Positions 10,457 to 19,648 of a stretch of DNA of 64,000 bases are shown piece by piece (the stretch's first letter is position 1; every line of letters begins with the position of its first letter). The position numbers and the translations under genes are program-made. Under the pieces are notes generated by a model. It was not told where the DNA came from. It did no database searches and saw only the letters and a list, made by a program, of their open reading frames with translations. Origin of the DNA: Hyphomicrobium sp. 12-62-95 (lineage in GTDB: Bacteria; Pseudomonadota; Alphaproteobacteria; Rhizobiales; Hyphomicrobiaceae); the NCBI GenBank assembly GCA_002279935.1, contig NCCZ01000001.1, positions 1 to 64,000 on the forward strand, written 5' to 3'.

Positions 10457-11869
10457 GTGAATTACATCTCAACCAGAGGCCGTGCGCCCGTTCTCGGCTT
10501 CGAAGACGTACTGCTGGCCGGGCTTGCCCGCGACGGCGGCCTCTATCTGCCCGACACTTGGCCGAGGCCCGCAACGGACCTGCCATTTGCTGGTCGATCG
10601 TTTGCTGACGTGGCGACCGACGTGATCCTGCCGTTTACGGGCGGTGCGCTGACGCGGGCGCAATTGCAGGGGATGGCGGAGGCGGCTTATGGCAGCTTCG
10701 GGCATCCGGCGACGACGCCGCTCGTCCAGATCGATCCCAAGACGTTTGTGTTGGAGTTGTTTCACGGGCCGACGCTGGCGTTCAAGGACGTGGCGATGCA
10801 ATTGCTCGCGCGGCTGATGGATCATGTGCTGGCCAAGCGCGGGCAACGGGCGACGATCGTTGGCGCCACGTCGGGCGATACGGGCGGGGCTGCGATCGAG
10901 GCGTTCCGGTCAAGCGAGCGGGTCGATGTGGTGATCCTGTTCCCGGAGGGCCGGGTTTCGGACGTGCAGCGCCGCATGATGACGACGCCGACGGATAAGG
11001 GCGTTCACGCGGTGGCGGTGAAAGGCACTTTCGACGATTGCCAAGCACTCGTGAAAGCGATGTTCAACGATCATGCGTTCCGCGACCGGGTGGCGCTGTC
11101 GGGCGTGAACTCGATCAACTGGGGAAGAATTGTCGCGCAAGTGACCTATTACTTCGTGGCGGCGGCAGCGCTGGGCGCGCCCAATCGGAAGGTCGCGTTC
11201 TCGGTGCCGACAGGGAATTTCGGCGACATTTTCGCGGGCTATGTGGCGAAGAAGATGGGGCTGCCGATCGAGATGCTGGTGATCGGCTCGAACCAGAACG
11301 ATATTCTGCCGCGCACCGTCGAGAGCGGTGTTTATGAAATGCGCGGGGTCACCGCGACCTCGTCGCCGTCGATGGACATTCAGATTTCGTCGAATTTCGA
11401 GCGGTTTTTGTTCGAGGCCTCGGGCCGGGACGCGGACCTCGTGGCGCGGCAAATGCAGATGCTCGCGCAGGGGCGGCGGTTTGAATTAACGCCAGCGCAG
11501 GCGACGCGTTTGCGCGACGATTTCGGCGCGGGCGCTGCGTCGGAAGCGGACGTGGCGGCGACGATCCGAGATACGCTTTCGCAGAGCGGGTATCTGCTGG
11601 ATCCGCATACGGCTTGCGGGGTCTATGCGGCGAAGACGGCGCTTGATGGCAAAGTCTCCGATGACACGGCGCGGGTGGTACTGGCGACGGCGCATCCGGC
11701 GAAGTTCCCCGATGCGATGCAAGAGATTACCGGCGCGCGGCCGGGCCTGCCGGCGCGGTTGTCGTCGCTGATGACTGATCCCGAACGCTTTCCTGTGCTC
11801 GGCAATGATCTGAAGGAGGTCGAAGACTTCGTGGAGACAGTATCGCGCGCGGCCGGGGCGCCGGCATGA
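10457..11869 (+). CDS. thrC: threonine synthase
   Basis: PLP-dependent enzyme that converts O-phosphohomoserine to threonine. About 470 residues. The MNYISTRG opening is the usual ThrC N-terminus and fixes the start at GTG 10457, although the frame stays open upstream. The PLP lysine lies in the GPTLAFKD motif, and the phosphate-binding SGDTGGA loop follows about 40 residues later. The stop overlaps the start of the M16 peptidase by four bases (ATGA). The homoserine kinase for the preceding step is encoded at 22709-23680. Confidence 0.96.
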   Translation: MNYISTRGRAPVLGFEDVLLAGLARDGGLYLPDTWPRPATDLPFAGRSFADVATDVILPFTGGALTRAQLQGMAEAAYGSFGHPATTPLVQIDPKTFVLELFHGPTLAFKDVAMQLLARLMDHVLAKRGQRATIVGATSGDTGGAAIEAFRSSERVDVVILFPEGRVSDVQRRMMTTPTDKGVHAVAVKGTFDDCQALVKAMFNDHAFRDRVALSGVNSINWGRIVAQVTYYFVAAAALGAPNRKVAFSVPTGNFGDIFAGYVAKKMGLPIEMLVIGSNQNDILPRTVESGVYEMRGVTATSSPSMDIQISSNFERFLFEASGRDADLVARQMQMLAQGRRFELTPAQATRLRDDFGAGAASEADVAATIRDTLSQSGYLLDPHTACGVYAAKTALDGKVSDDTARVVLATAHPAKFPDAMQEITGARPGLPARLSSLMTDPERFPVLGNDLKEVEDFVETVSRAAGAPA

Positions 11870-13137
11870 CGGCAGAGATCACGCGGCTCGCCAACGGTCT
11901 CACCGTCGTTACCGAAACAGCTCCGCACCTGGAAACGAGCGCGCTGGGCGTGTGGGTGGATGCCGGCGCCCGGCATGAGCGGGACGACGAACACGGGCTC
12001 TCGCATCTGCTCGAACATATGGCGTTCAAGGGAACGGCGACGCGTTCAACGCAGGATATCGCTGAAGAGATCGAAGCGGTCGGTGGCGAACTCAACGCCG
12101 CGACCGGGCTCGAGACGACGGCCTATTTCGCACGGGTTTTGAAGGGCGACGAAGGGCTGGCGCTCGGCATCGTGGCCGACATTCTGCAGAATTCGACGTT
12201 CGCGGACGAAGAATTGGAGAAAGAGCGGGAGGTGATCCTGCAGGAGATCGCCGGAACGCTCGACAGTCCGGACGATTTGGCGTTCGACCTCGTCCACGAC
12301 GCGGCGTTTCCAGATCAGCCGGCGGGGCGAACGATCCTGGGCACGCCGAAGAGTGTGAAATCCATTTCGCGGAACAAGCTCAAGGACTTCCTGGCCGAGC
12401 GGTATCATCCCAAGGGGATGGTGCTGGCGGGGGCGGGCGCCATCCGCCACGAAGATGCCGTTTGCCACGCTCAAGCCCTATTCGGTGGGCTGTCTAACGC
12501 TGGGCCGGGGGCTGAATCGCCAGCGGTCTATCGGGGTGGCGTGCGGTCCAGCCCGCGCAAGTTCGAACAGGCGCATCTCATTTTAGGGTTCGAGGCGCCG
12601 TCGTACCGGGAAGAAGAATTTTTTGCCTCCCAGGTTCTGTCTGGGTTGCTTGGCGGGGGAATGTCGTCGCGTCTCTTCCAGGAAGTCCGGGAGCGGCGCG
12701 GTCTTTGCTATGCGATTTATTCGACGGCGTGGGGACTGAAGGACACCGGGCTTTTTGCCGTACACGCGGCGACGGGCGCCGGCATGGTCGGGGAGCTGAT
12801 CGACGTGGTGAGCGACGAAATCGATCGCATGGCGGAGACCGGGCCCACCGAGCCAGAGGTCGCGCGGGCCAAGGCGCAGCTCAAAGCCGGTTTGATGATG
12901 AGCTTGGAGTCGAGTTCGGCGCGGGCGGAACAGATGGCGCGGCAAATGCTGCTGCATGGCCGCGTGCTGACGACGGCGGAGATTCTGGCATCGGTCGACA
13001 AAGTCTCGGCGGCCGAAGTGACGGCTGTCGCACAGCGGTTGCGCGCTAAGGGTAGTTCGATCGCCGTTGTAGGAGCCGGGCGAAAGAGCGATGATCTAGC
13101 AACGCGCGCCGGTCAGCGTTTGAAACGGGCCGGTTAA
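11866..13137 (+). CDS. M16 family zinc metallopeptidase (mitochondrial-processing-peptidase type)
   Basis: A 423-residue peptidase of the pitrilysin/MPP-beta family. The inverted zinc motif HxxEH is His47, Glu50, His51, and the distal Glu lies in the LEKEREVILQEI helix about 75 residues on. The C-terminal half carries the second M16 domain with the glycine-rich LLGGGMSSRLFQEVRE segment. It is translationally coupled to thrC by an ATGA overlap, an arrangement common in Hyphomicrobiales. The substrate is unknown. Confidence 0.94.
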   Translation: MTAEITRLANGLTVVTETAPHLETSALGVWVDAGARHERDDEHGLSHLLEHMAFKGTATRSTQDIAEEIEAVGGELNAATGLETTAYFARVLKGDEGLALGIVADILQNSTFADEELEKEREVILQEIAGTLDSPDDLAFDLVHDAAFPDQPAGRTILGTPKSVKSISRNKLKDFLAERYHPKGMVLAGAGAIRHEDAVCHAQALFGGLSNAGPGAESPAVYRGGVRSSPRKFEQAHLILGFEAPSYREEEFFASQVLSGLLGGGMSSRLFQEVRERRGLCYAIYSTAWGLKDTGLFAVHAATGAGMVGELIDVVSDEIDRMAETGPTEPEVARAKAQLKAGLMMSLESSSARAEQMARQMLLHGRVLTTAEILASVDKVSAAEVTAVAQRLRAKGSSIAVVGAGRKSDDLATRAGQRLKRAG

Positions 13138-13158
13138 GGATCTGCAGGACCCGCACCC

Positions 13159-13755
13159 ATGGCATTCCTGAGATCGAGCCTCATTTCGGATGTCGCCACC
13201 ACGGTTCGTGGTGAGCGGGTTTTTCTGCGGGCGCCGCAGCTTTCGGATTATGGTCCTTGGGCCTCAATGCGGGCGGAGAGCCGCGCGCACTTGCAGCCGT
13301 GGGAGCCGACCTGGCCGCGGGACGATCTGACGAAGGCTGCTTTCAAGCGCCGGGTTCGGCACTATCAGCGCGAGGCGCGGGCCGACCAAGGTTATGCATT
13401 CCTGGTTATCGATCCGGCGGATGACCGTCTGGTGGGCGGTATCGCGCTGACGAACGTGCAGCGCGGTGTGACGCAATCGGCGTCCGTGGGGTATTGGCTA
13501 GGCCGGTCGGAACTCGGGCGGGGCTATATGGCCGATGCGCTCAAAACCATGATCGGTTTTTCGTTCCAGCAGCTGCGGCTGCACCGTCTGGAAGCGGCCA
13601 CGCAGCCACAGAATACGCCCTCGATCCGCGTTCTTGAACGCAACGGGTTCGAGCGCGAAGGTTATGCGCGGGGCTATCTGCGGATCGACGGCCAGTGGCG
13701 CGATCATCTGTTGTTTGGAGTTGTGGCCCCCTCCGAGACCGGGGGTGCCGTTTGA
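13159..13755 (+). CDS. RimJ/RimL-type GNAT acetyltransferase
   Basis: A 198-residue N-acetyltransferase. It opens with the RVFLRAPQLSDY segment typical of the RimJ group, has the acetyl-CoA loop in GYWLGRSELGRGYMADAL (about 113-130) and the IRVLERNGFEREGYARGYL signature near 155-173. Such enzymes acetylate protein N-termini, including ribosomal protein S5, but the target here cannot be read from sequence. It begins 21 bases after the M16 peptidase stop and its own stop overlaps the next gene. Confidence 0.9.
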   Translation: MAFLRSSLISDVATTVRGERVFLRAPQLSDYGPWASMRAESRAHLQPWEPTWPRDDLTKAAFKRRVRHYQREARADQGYAFLVIDPADDRLVGGIALTNVQRGVTQSASVGYWLGRSELGRGYMADALKTMIGFSFQQLRLHRLEAATQPQNTPSIRVLERNGFEREGYARGYLRIDGQWRDHLLFGVVAPSETGGAV

Positions 13756-16700
13756 CGCTGATCAGCCGGCTCTTCGCACTGTTGGCCGTGTTCGCCGGTT
13801 TGTGGCTGACGATCGCGCGCGCGCAAGCGCTGGAGGCGATCCCGCTGACGGTGGATCAGGGGCGCATTGAAATCACGACGCGGGGTGAACTCTACGAAGG
13901 ACGCGGCGACAGCCTGCAGATCGAAACGGCGGCGAGTGCGGACGGGACAACGGGGCGGCTTTCGGTGCGGGCGGCGACGCCGGGCACCAATCCGAGCTGG
14001 ATGGTGTTTGCGCTGCATAACCCGACGGATGTGGCCGTGGAGCGCTGGATCTCGGCGGACCGCTACACGATCATCGGGTCGGGCGTGGTGTGGCCTGATC
14101 TCGATGCGCGGCGGATCGAGACGGTGACGCCGTCGATTGGCTTCGTGCCGGAGCGGGTCGATAGCGATCGTGCCGACGTGTTCCGGATCACGCTGGAGCC
14201 CAAACAGACCATTACGTATGTGGCAGAGCTTTCCTCAGAGCGGTTCGCGCGCATCTTTGTGTGGAAGCCCCTCGACTACGAGTTGAAGGTGCGCGAACGG
14301 CAACTCTTCAACGGGGTAATGCTAGGGCTTACGGGCCTGCTCGCCATCTTTCTCACGGCGATCTTTGCCGCCAATCACAAGATCATCTTTCCGGCCGCGG
14401 CGTTGGTTTCGTGGTGCGTGCTTGCCTATCTGTGCGTCGACTTCGGGTTCTTCCACAAGCTGTTCCAGCTGAGGGCGGAGAACAACGCGGTCTATCGCGC
14501 GGCGACGGAAGCGTCGATGGCGGCGAGCCTCGTGATCTTCCTCTATTTCTTTTTGCGCATTCCGCTGTGGCACGGCTTGGCGCGGATGCTGTTCAGCGTG
14601 TGGATCGTGGCGCAGTTGGCGCTGATCGCGGTTGCGGTCATCGATCCCCGGCTAGCCTCGACGTTCGCGCGGCTTTCGTTTGGCATTTTGGCAACGGCGG
14701 GCATGGTGGTAACGCTTTTTCTTGCGTTGCGCGGGCAGGACCGGGCGCTGGCGCTGATCCCGACGTGGCTGTTGTTTCTCGTGTGGTGCTTCGGGACGGC
14801 GGTGACGCTGACGGGGCAGCTGGCCGGCGACATGGTGGTATCGGGGCTTGTCGCGGGGTTGGTGCTGATCGTGCTGCTCATCGGGTTTACGGTGACGCAG
14901 TTCGCGTTCCGGTCTTTGGAACCCATTTACGGATCGTCGCCGACGGAACTGCAATTGCGTTCGGTTGCCGTGGAGGCGGCGGGTGCCGGCGTTTGGGAGT
15001 GGAGCGCGCGGCGCGACGAGGTGAAGGTTTCCGGAAACGTGGAGGCCGCGCTGGGGCTCAATCCGGGCGAACTCAACACGAAGGTGGACGATTTCTGCCG
15101 GCATATTCATCCCGCCGACCAGGAGCGGTTCCGGCTGTCGCTCGTATCGAACGAAGAGCGCAACGACGGGCAGATGCGGTGCGTGTTCCGGCTGCGGCAC
15201 GCCGACAATTCATATCGCTGGTTTGAGATCGAGGCGTCGTCGATCCCGAGCCAGGACGGGCGGACAGTGAAGAGCGTCGGTCTTTTGCGCGACGTGACGG
15301 ATACGAAGCGGGCGCAAGAACGGCTAATGACGGATGCCGTCAAGTGCTCGCTGACGGGGCTGCCGAACCGTCAATTGCTGGAAGACCGGCTGGCGATTGC
15401 CATGCAGCGGGCGCGGTCGGAGCCGGCGATCCGGCCGACGGTGCTGTTTATCGATATCGACAAGTTCAAAACGGTGAATGCGTCATACGGCGTGGTGGTT
15501 GGCGATAGTTTGCTGCTGACGGTGGCGCGGCGCATTCAGCGGCATCTGGAGACCGACGATACGCTGGCGCGGATCGGCGGGGACCGGTTTGCCATTCTGG
15601 TTTTGAAGGAGAGGTCGCCGCAAGATCTGGCTGGGCTGGCGGAACGCGTGCGGCGCAGCTTGCGCTCGCCGATCAAGCTGGCGGGGCAGGAGATTGTGCT
15701 GACGGGGTCGCTCGGTATTGCGATCTTCGATGGGCATCAGGCCGATGATCGGGAGCTTTTGCGCGAAGCCGAAACGGCAATGTATCGCGCCAAGCGGGGC
15801 GGCGCCGACCGGATCGAGATCTTCCGGCCGGAGATGCGCCAGCAGTTGGACGAGCGCGCGGTGGTGGATGCGGAAATCCGCAAGGCGGTAGAGAAGAACC
15901 AGATCCGCGTGCTCTATCAGCCGATCGTTTATATGCCGATGGAGGAGTTGGCCGGGTTCGAGGCGCTCGTTCGGTGGGATCATCCCAAGCATGGGCTGAT
16001 CAATCCGTTCGGGTATCTGGAAGGGGATGGCTCAGCGGAGCTTCTGGCGCGGACGGTGATTGTGGCGCTGTCGCAGGCGCTGAAAGAGTGCGCGCACTGG
16101 CAGAAGGAACTGACGCGGATCGACAATCCGCTGTTTGTGAATCTCAATCTGCCGGCTGCCTTGAAGGTGGATCAGAACACGGCGCAGGAGATCCGCCAGG
16201 CGCTGGCGCGGCATAACGTTGCGAAGGGATCGCTGAAGCTCGGCGTGCCCGAGGCTATGGTGATGAGCAATCCCGAGCATGCGGGGGAGTCGCTGGAGTG
16301 GCTTAGAAGCGCTGGCGCGGAACTCGTGCTCGACGACTTCTGCACGGGATATTCGTCGCTGCTCTATCTGGGCCGGTTGCCGTTCGAGGCCGTGCGCATC
16401 GACCGGATGCTGCTCGATGGGCATGGCGGCGGGGATCATTCGGGCAGCGGGATGCTGCGCGCGGTGACGGCGATGACGCACGAACTGGGCCGTAAGGTGA
16501 TCGTGCAGGGCGTGGAGACGGACGAAGACGTCGGCTATCTGCGCTCGATCGAGTGCGAATACGGACAGGGATTCTATTACGGCGATCCGATCAGCGAACG
16601 CGATGTGTTGCAGCTGTTGAAGCTGGTGCGCAAGTCGGAGCGGCGCATTCAGCCGCGCGGTCTATTCAGGGCGGCGACGCGGAAGAAGAAAGACGAGAGT

Positions 16701-17414
16701 GCTGACGCGGTGCCGTTGGCAGCCGAGGCCGGAGCGGGCGAGGGCGCGAGCGCCGCGCCGGCTGCGGCGTCGCCTTTGGGCGGTGGACAGCCGCGTGGAC
16801 CAGATGGACCCCCGGCTATGCCGCCGCCTGCCGTTCCCGGCGAGCCAGTGACGGAGCCTCTGCGCCGTGGTGGGTTGCCGAAATCGCAGGTGAGGCCGCG
16901 AGGCCCGATGCCTGCGGCTGCGGCCGCACCTCCGCCGCCTCGTCCGGGTCCGGTGCCAGAGCCGGGGTTCACGCCGTTCGGTCATGCGCCGATGCCGCCA
17001 CCGATGCCGGCCAATGGCCCGCCAATGGGAGCTGGTCCGATCCCTTCCGGGCCGCCTGCGGGATTTGCACCGCAGCCGCCGATGCCTCCGCCGCCATTCG
17101 TTATTCCCGGTGCGCCCGTACCCTTCCCGAATGCGGAGGTGCCGCTGCCGCCGCTCGCTTCCTTCGATGCGTCCGCAGCACCGCCACAGCCGCCACCGGT
17201 CGCTCCCGTGGTGGTGCCGATGCCGGAACCTGTAAGCGTTGCGCCGGCCGCAGTTGAGGCCATCACCCAGCCGCAGCCGCAGCCGGTCAAGCGGGCGCCG
17301 CAGCCGGTGCGTCCGCTGCCCAACTACGACAAGTTGCCGCCGAACATCGCTGCCAGTTTGCAGCGGCTGGCCGGTGTGGCGCCGACCAAGCCCGATAGCG
17401 ACGCGGCCGAGTGA
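13752..17414 (+). CDS. degenerate GGDEF / EAL membrane protein with proline-rich tail
   Basis: About 1220 residues. In order: signal or anchor segment (1-26), a periplasmic beta-rich domain (about 27-190), a seven-helix 7TMR-DISM-like region (195-395), a PAS domain (410-525), GGDEF (535-690), EAL (705-960) and a Pro-rich tail (985-1195). The GGDEF motif reads GGDRF, so cyclase activity is unlikely. The EAL motif is intact (near 735) and DDFCTGYSS is present near 860, but the usual K in the xKID motif is R, leaving phosphodiesterase activity uncertain. A role as cyclic-di-GMP receptor is possible. TTG at 13752 overlaps the previous stop (TTGA); the exact start is uncertain. Confidence 0.88.
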   Translation: MTLISRLFALLAVFAGLWLTIARAQALEAIPLTVDQGRIEITTRGELYEGRGDSLQIETAASADGTTGRLSVRAATPGTNPSWMVFALHNPTDVAVERWISADRYTIIGSGVVWPDLDARRIETVTPSIGFVPERVDSDRADVFRITLEPKQTITYVAELSSERFARIFVWKPLDYELKVRERQLFNGVMLGLTGLLAIFLTAIFAANHKIIFPAAALVSWCVLAYLCVDFGFFHKLFQLRAENNAVYRAATEASMAASLVIFLYFFLRIPLWHGLARMLFSVWIVAQLALIAVAVIDPRLASTFARLSFGILATAGMVVTLFLALRGQDRALALIPTWLLFLVWCFGTAVTLTGQLAGDMVVSGLVAGLVLIVLLIGFTVTQFAFRSLEPIYGSSPTELQLRSVAVEAAGAGVWEWSARRDEVKVSGNVEAALGLNPGELNTKVDDFCRHIHPADQERFRLSLVSNEERNDGQMRCVFRLRHADNSYRWFEIEASSIPSQDGRTVKSVGLLRDVTDTKRAQERLMTDAVKCSLTGLPNRQLLEDRLAIAMQRARSEPAIRPTVLFIDIDKFKTVNASYGVVVGDSLLLTVARRIQRHLETDDTLARIGGDRFAILVLKERSPQDLAGLAERVRRSLRSPIKLAGQEIVLTGSLGIAIFDGHQADDRELLREAETAMYRAKRGGADRIEIFRPEMRQQLDERAVVDAEIRKAVEKNQIRVLYQPIVYMPMEELAGFEALVRWDHPKHGLINPFGYLEGDGSAELLARTVIVALSQALKECAHWQKELTRIDNPLFVNLNLPAALKVDQNTAQEIRQALARHNVAKGSLKLGVPEAMVMSNPEHAGESLEWLRSAGAELVLDDFCTGYSSLLYLGRLPFEAVRIDRMLLDGHGGGDHSGSGMLRAVTAMTHELGRKVIVQGVETDEDVGYLRSIECEYGQGFYYGDPISERDVLQLLKLVRKSERRIQPRGLFRAATRKKKDESADAVPLAAEAGAGEGASAAPAAASPLGGGQPRGPDGPPAMPPPAVPGEPVTEPLRRGGLPKSQVRPRGPMPAAAAAPPPPRPGPVPEPGFTPFGHAPMPPPMPANGPPMGAGPIPSGPPAGFAPQPPMPPPPFVIPGAPVPFPNAEVPLPPLASFDASAAPPQPPPVAPVVVPMPEPVSVAPAAVEAITQPQPQPVKRAPQPVRPLPNYDKLPPNIAASLQRLAGVAPTKPDSDAAE

Positions 17415-17497
17415 CAGCACCTGTTTTCGCGATCAGCACGATGCGGGGTCGAGACGACGTGGGAGATCGCGCGGTGAGGCGGGTGTGAGGAATAAGG

Positions 17498-17528
17498 CGG
17501 TGCCAGGCACCGTGGGAGGCACCGTGGG
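17498..17528. repeat. GGTGCCAGGCACC palindrome plus short tandem repeat
   Basis: The palindrome CGGTGCCAGGCACCG lies at 17498-17512. A 12-base unit AGGCACCGTGGG is then directly repeated (17505-17516 and 17517-17528). The same palindrome recurs at 56300-56313 after prfC, so this is a dispersed element. Confidence 0.6.
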
Positions 17529-17548
17529 ATCGGCGTGACCGTGCGTGG

Positions 17549-18169
17549 TCAGCAGTGGCCGGCGTCGCCAACGAGGAAGGACGGGTTGACGCCGATCGTG
17601 GCGAGGGCCTTCTCGTATTTCAGGTCGAGATCGGGTTCGAAGACGATGTCGGCATCGGCGGGGCAATTGAGCCAGCCGTTGGCCTGGATTTCGCTTTCGA
17701 GCTGGCCGGGCGACCAGCCGGCATAGCCAAGTGCGAGAATGGAGCGCTCGGGTCCGCGTCCGGTGGCGATGGCCTTCAAGATGTCGATGGTGGCGGTCAA
17801 ACTGATGCCACCGGCAATCTGCAGTGTGCTGTCGGTGGCGTGATAGTCGGCGGTGTGGAGGACGAAGCCGCGGCCGGTTTCGACGGGTCCGCCGGAATGG
17901 ACTTCGCGGTCGAGGAGACCGGACGCAATGGAATCAGCGGCGCCGCGCGGTGTGATGCCCAGGCGTTCGAGAAGATCGGGGAAGGTGATATGGCCGGCGC
18001 GATGATTGATGATGAGGCCCATGGCGCCTTCTTTCGAGTGGGCGCACATGTAGATCACCGAGCGCGCAAAGCGCTTGTCGGTCATAACGGGCATGGCGAC
18101 GAGCAACTGCCCCTCAAGGGTGGTGCCCTGGCCTGCTCTGCGTTTGGACTTCGGCAGCATCATCCCCAT
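17549..18169 (-). CDS. YqgE/AlgH family protein
   Basis: A 206-residue protein of the UPF0301 (YqgE/AlgH) family: LEGQLLVAMPVMTDKRFARSVIYMCAHS near the N-terminus, the GAMGLIINHRAG core, and a C-terminal ALGYAGWSPGQLESEIQANGWL block. AlgH affects alginate regulation in Pseudomonas, but the biochemical function of the family is unsettled. It is divergent from the DsbD-like gene, with only 39 bases between starts, so the two promoters must overlap. Confidence 0.92.
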   Translation of the reverse strand: MGMMLPKSKRRAGQGTTLEGQLLVAMPVMTDKRFARSVIYMCAHSKEGAMGLIINHRAGHITFPDLLERLGITPRGAADSIASGLLDREVHSGGPVETGRGFVLHTADYHATDSTLQIAGGISLTATIDILKAIATGRGPERSILALGYAGWSPGQLESEIQANGWLNCPADADIVFEPDLDLKYEKALATIGVNPSFLVGDAGHC

Positions 18170-18208
18170 AATCTAGTGCGCCGGGGGCGGAATTGTGAAG
18201 GGGCTGGG

Positions 18209-19048
18209 ATGATCGCACTGTTCAGGTTGGGAATTGCGGTTTTCGCGTCGATGGCGGCCCTGCCCGCGGCGGCGCAAGACATCGCGGGTGAATGGATCGA
18301 CGGCGAGCGGCACCGGGTGCGGATTTTTGCGGGCGCGGTTCCTGATGCAGTGCCGGGCACTGTGACGGCGTTCGTCGAGATGGCGATGGACCGGGGGTGG
18401 AAGACCTACTGGAAGAACCCGGGTACGGCGGGCGGGATTCCGCCGGAGTTCAAATTCGATGCGTCGAAGAATGTGGCGAAGGCGGAGGTGCTCTATCCGG
18501 TGCCAAATGTGATGAGCGATAAGGCGGGGGATGTGATCGGGTATCGCGAGTGGGCGATTTTTCCGGTGCGTATTACGCCGGCCGATGCCGGGGCGCCGGT
18601 GGACCTGACTGTGACGGCAAATTACGGGATCTGCGAAAAGTTGTGCGTGCCGGCGGAGACGACGTTGTTGCTGACCATTCCGCCGGGGCCGCTGCCGGCG
18701 GCTGGGGCGGACGCGGAGCGGGCTTACAGCGCGGTGCCCAGGACGGGGGCGGAGTTGAAGCCGGGCGATCCAATGGGGCTCAAGGTGGAGCGGCCGGGGG
18801 ATGCGCCGGGGACCATCCGGCTCATGGCGCGCTTTCCGGGCGATGCGGGGGTGGCGGCGATGTTCTTGGCAGTGCCGGACGGGCGTTATCTGCCCTTGCC
18901 GGTGCGCGGGGCGCCTGAAGGCGAAACCATCGCGTTCGATGTGGCGTTCTCCAATCCCGACGACCTCAAGGCGCTCAAAGGGGCGACCGTGACGGTCGTG
19001 ATGGCGGGCGAAAAGGGGCAGTCTGAGGACCGGTTCGTCATCGACTGA
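18209..19048 (+). CDS. DsbD N-terminal-domain protein (periplasmic thiol-disulfide protein)
   Basis: A 279-residue exported protein with a signal peptide ending near AAAQ-DI. The mature chain matches the DsbD alpha (DsbC-like) domain: the YWKNPGTAGGIPPEF segment and the paired cysteines in NYGICEKLCVPAE (about residues 145-149). It lacks the membrane and thioredoxin domains of full DsbD, so it probably transfers reducing equivalents with a separate partner. GAAGGGG sits five bases before ATG 18209. The peroxiredoxin gene follows after 96 bases. Confidence 0.82.
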   Translation: MIALFRLGIAVFASMAALPAAAQDIAGEWIDGERHRVRIFAGAVPDAVPGTVTAFVEMAMDRGWKTYWKNPGTAGGIPPEFKFDASKNVAKAEVLYPVPNVMSDKAGDVIGYREWAIFPVRITPADAGAPVDLTVTANYGICEKLCVPAETTLLLTIPPGPLPAAGADAERAYSAVPRTGAELKPGDPMGLKVERPGDAPGTIRLMARFPGDAGVAAMFLAVPDGRYLPLPVRGAPEGETIAFDVAFSNPDDLKALKGATVTVVMAGEKGQSEDRFVID

Positions 19049-19144
19049 GAGAAACGGCCCGTATAGAAGTCGGGTCAATATCCAAGGTCCGGGATCGGCT
19101 TGATGAGAGCCGCGCCGGACGGCAGACACACAGGAGAGCGTGGA

Positions 19145-19648
19145 ATGACGATCAAGGCCGGCGACCGGTTGCCCGACGCCAAGTTCATGACGATGACGGC
19201 GGACGGTCCGAAGCCAATGACGACGTCGGAAATTTTCGCCGGCAAGAAGGTTGCTCTCTTTGCCGTTCCGGGCGCGTTCACGCCGACCTGCCATTTGCAG
19301 CATCTGCCGGGGTTCGTGCAGCGCGCCGATGAACTGAAGGGTAAGGGCGTTGATACGATTGCGTGCACGGCCGTCAACGACGTGTTCGTGATGGACGAGT
19401 GGGCGAAGGCGACGGGCTCCAAAGACAAGATCGTGATGCTGACGGACGACAGCGCGGCGTTTGCCAAGGCGATTGGCCTCGACATCGATCTCACGGGGGC
19501 GGGGATCGGGCTCGGCGTGCGCTCGAAGCGCTACGCGATGCTCGTGGAAGACGGCGTCGTGAAGGTTTTGAACGTCGATGAAAGCCCGCCGGCGCACGAC
19601 AAGTCGAGCGCGGAGACGATGTGCAAGATGATCGATAATGTCGTTTGA
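19145..19648 (+). CDS. peroxiredoxin (Prx5 type)
   Basis: A 167-residue thiol peroxidase that reduces hydrogen peroxide and organic hydroperoxides. The peroxidatic cysteine is Cys49 in PGAFTPTCHLQHLPGF, the signature of the Prx5 group, and the conserved Arg lies in GVRSKRYAML near residue 130. A C-terminal Cys near 159 could act as resolving residue. AGGAGAG precedes ATG 19145. Placement behind a DsbD-like gene fits thiol redox metabolism. Confidence 0.93.
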   Translation: MTIKAGDRLPDAKFMTMTADGPKPMTTSEIFAGKKVALFAVPGAFTPTCHLQHLPGFVQRADELKGKGVDTIACTAVNDVFVMDEWAKATGSKDKIVMLTDDSAAFAKAIGLDIDLTGAGIGLGVRSKRYAMLVEDGVVKVLNVDESPPAHDKSSAETMCKMIDNVV

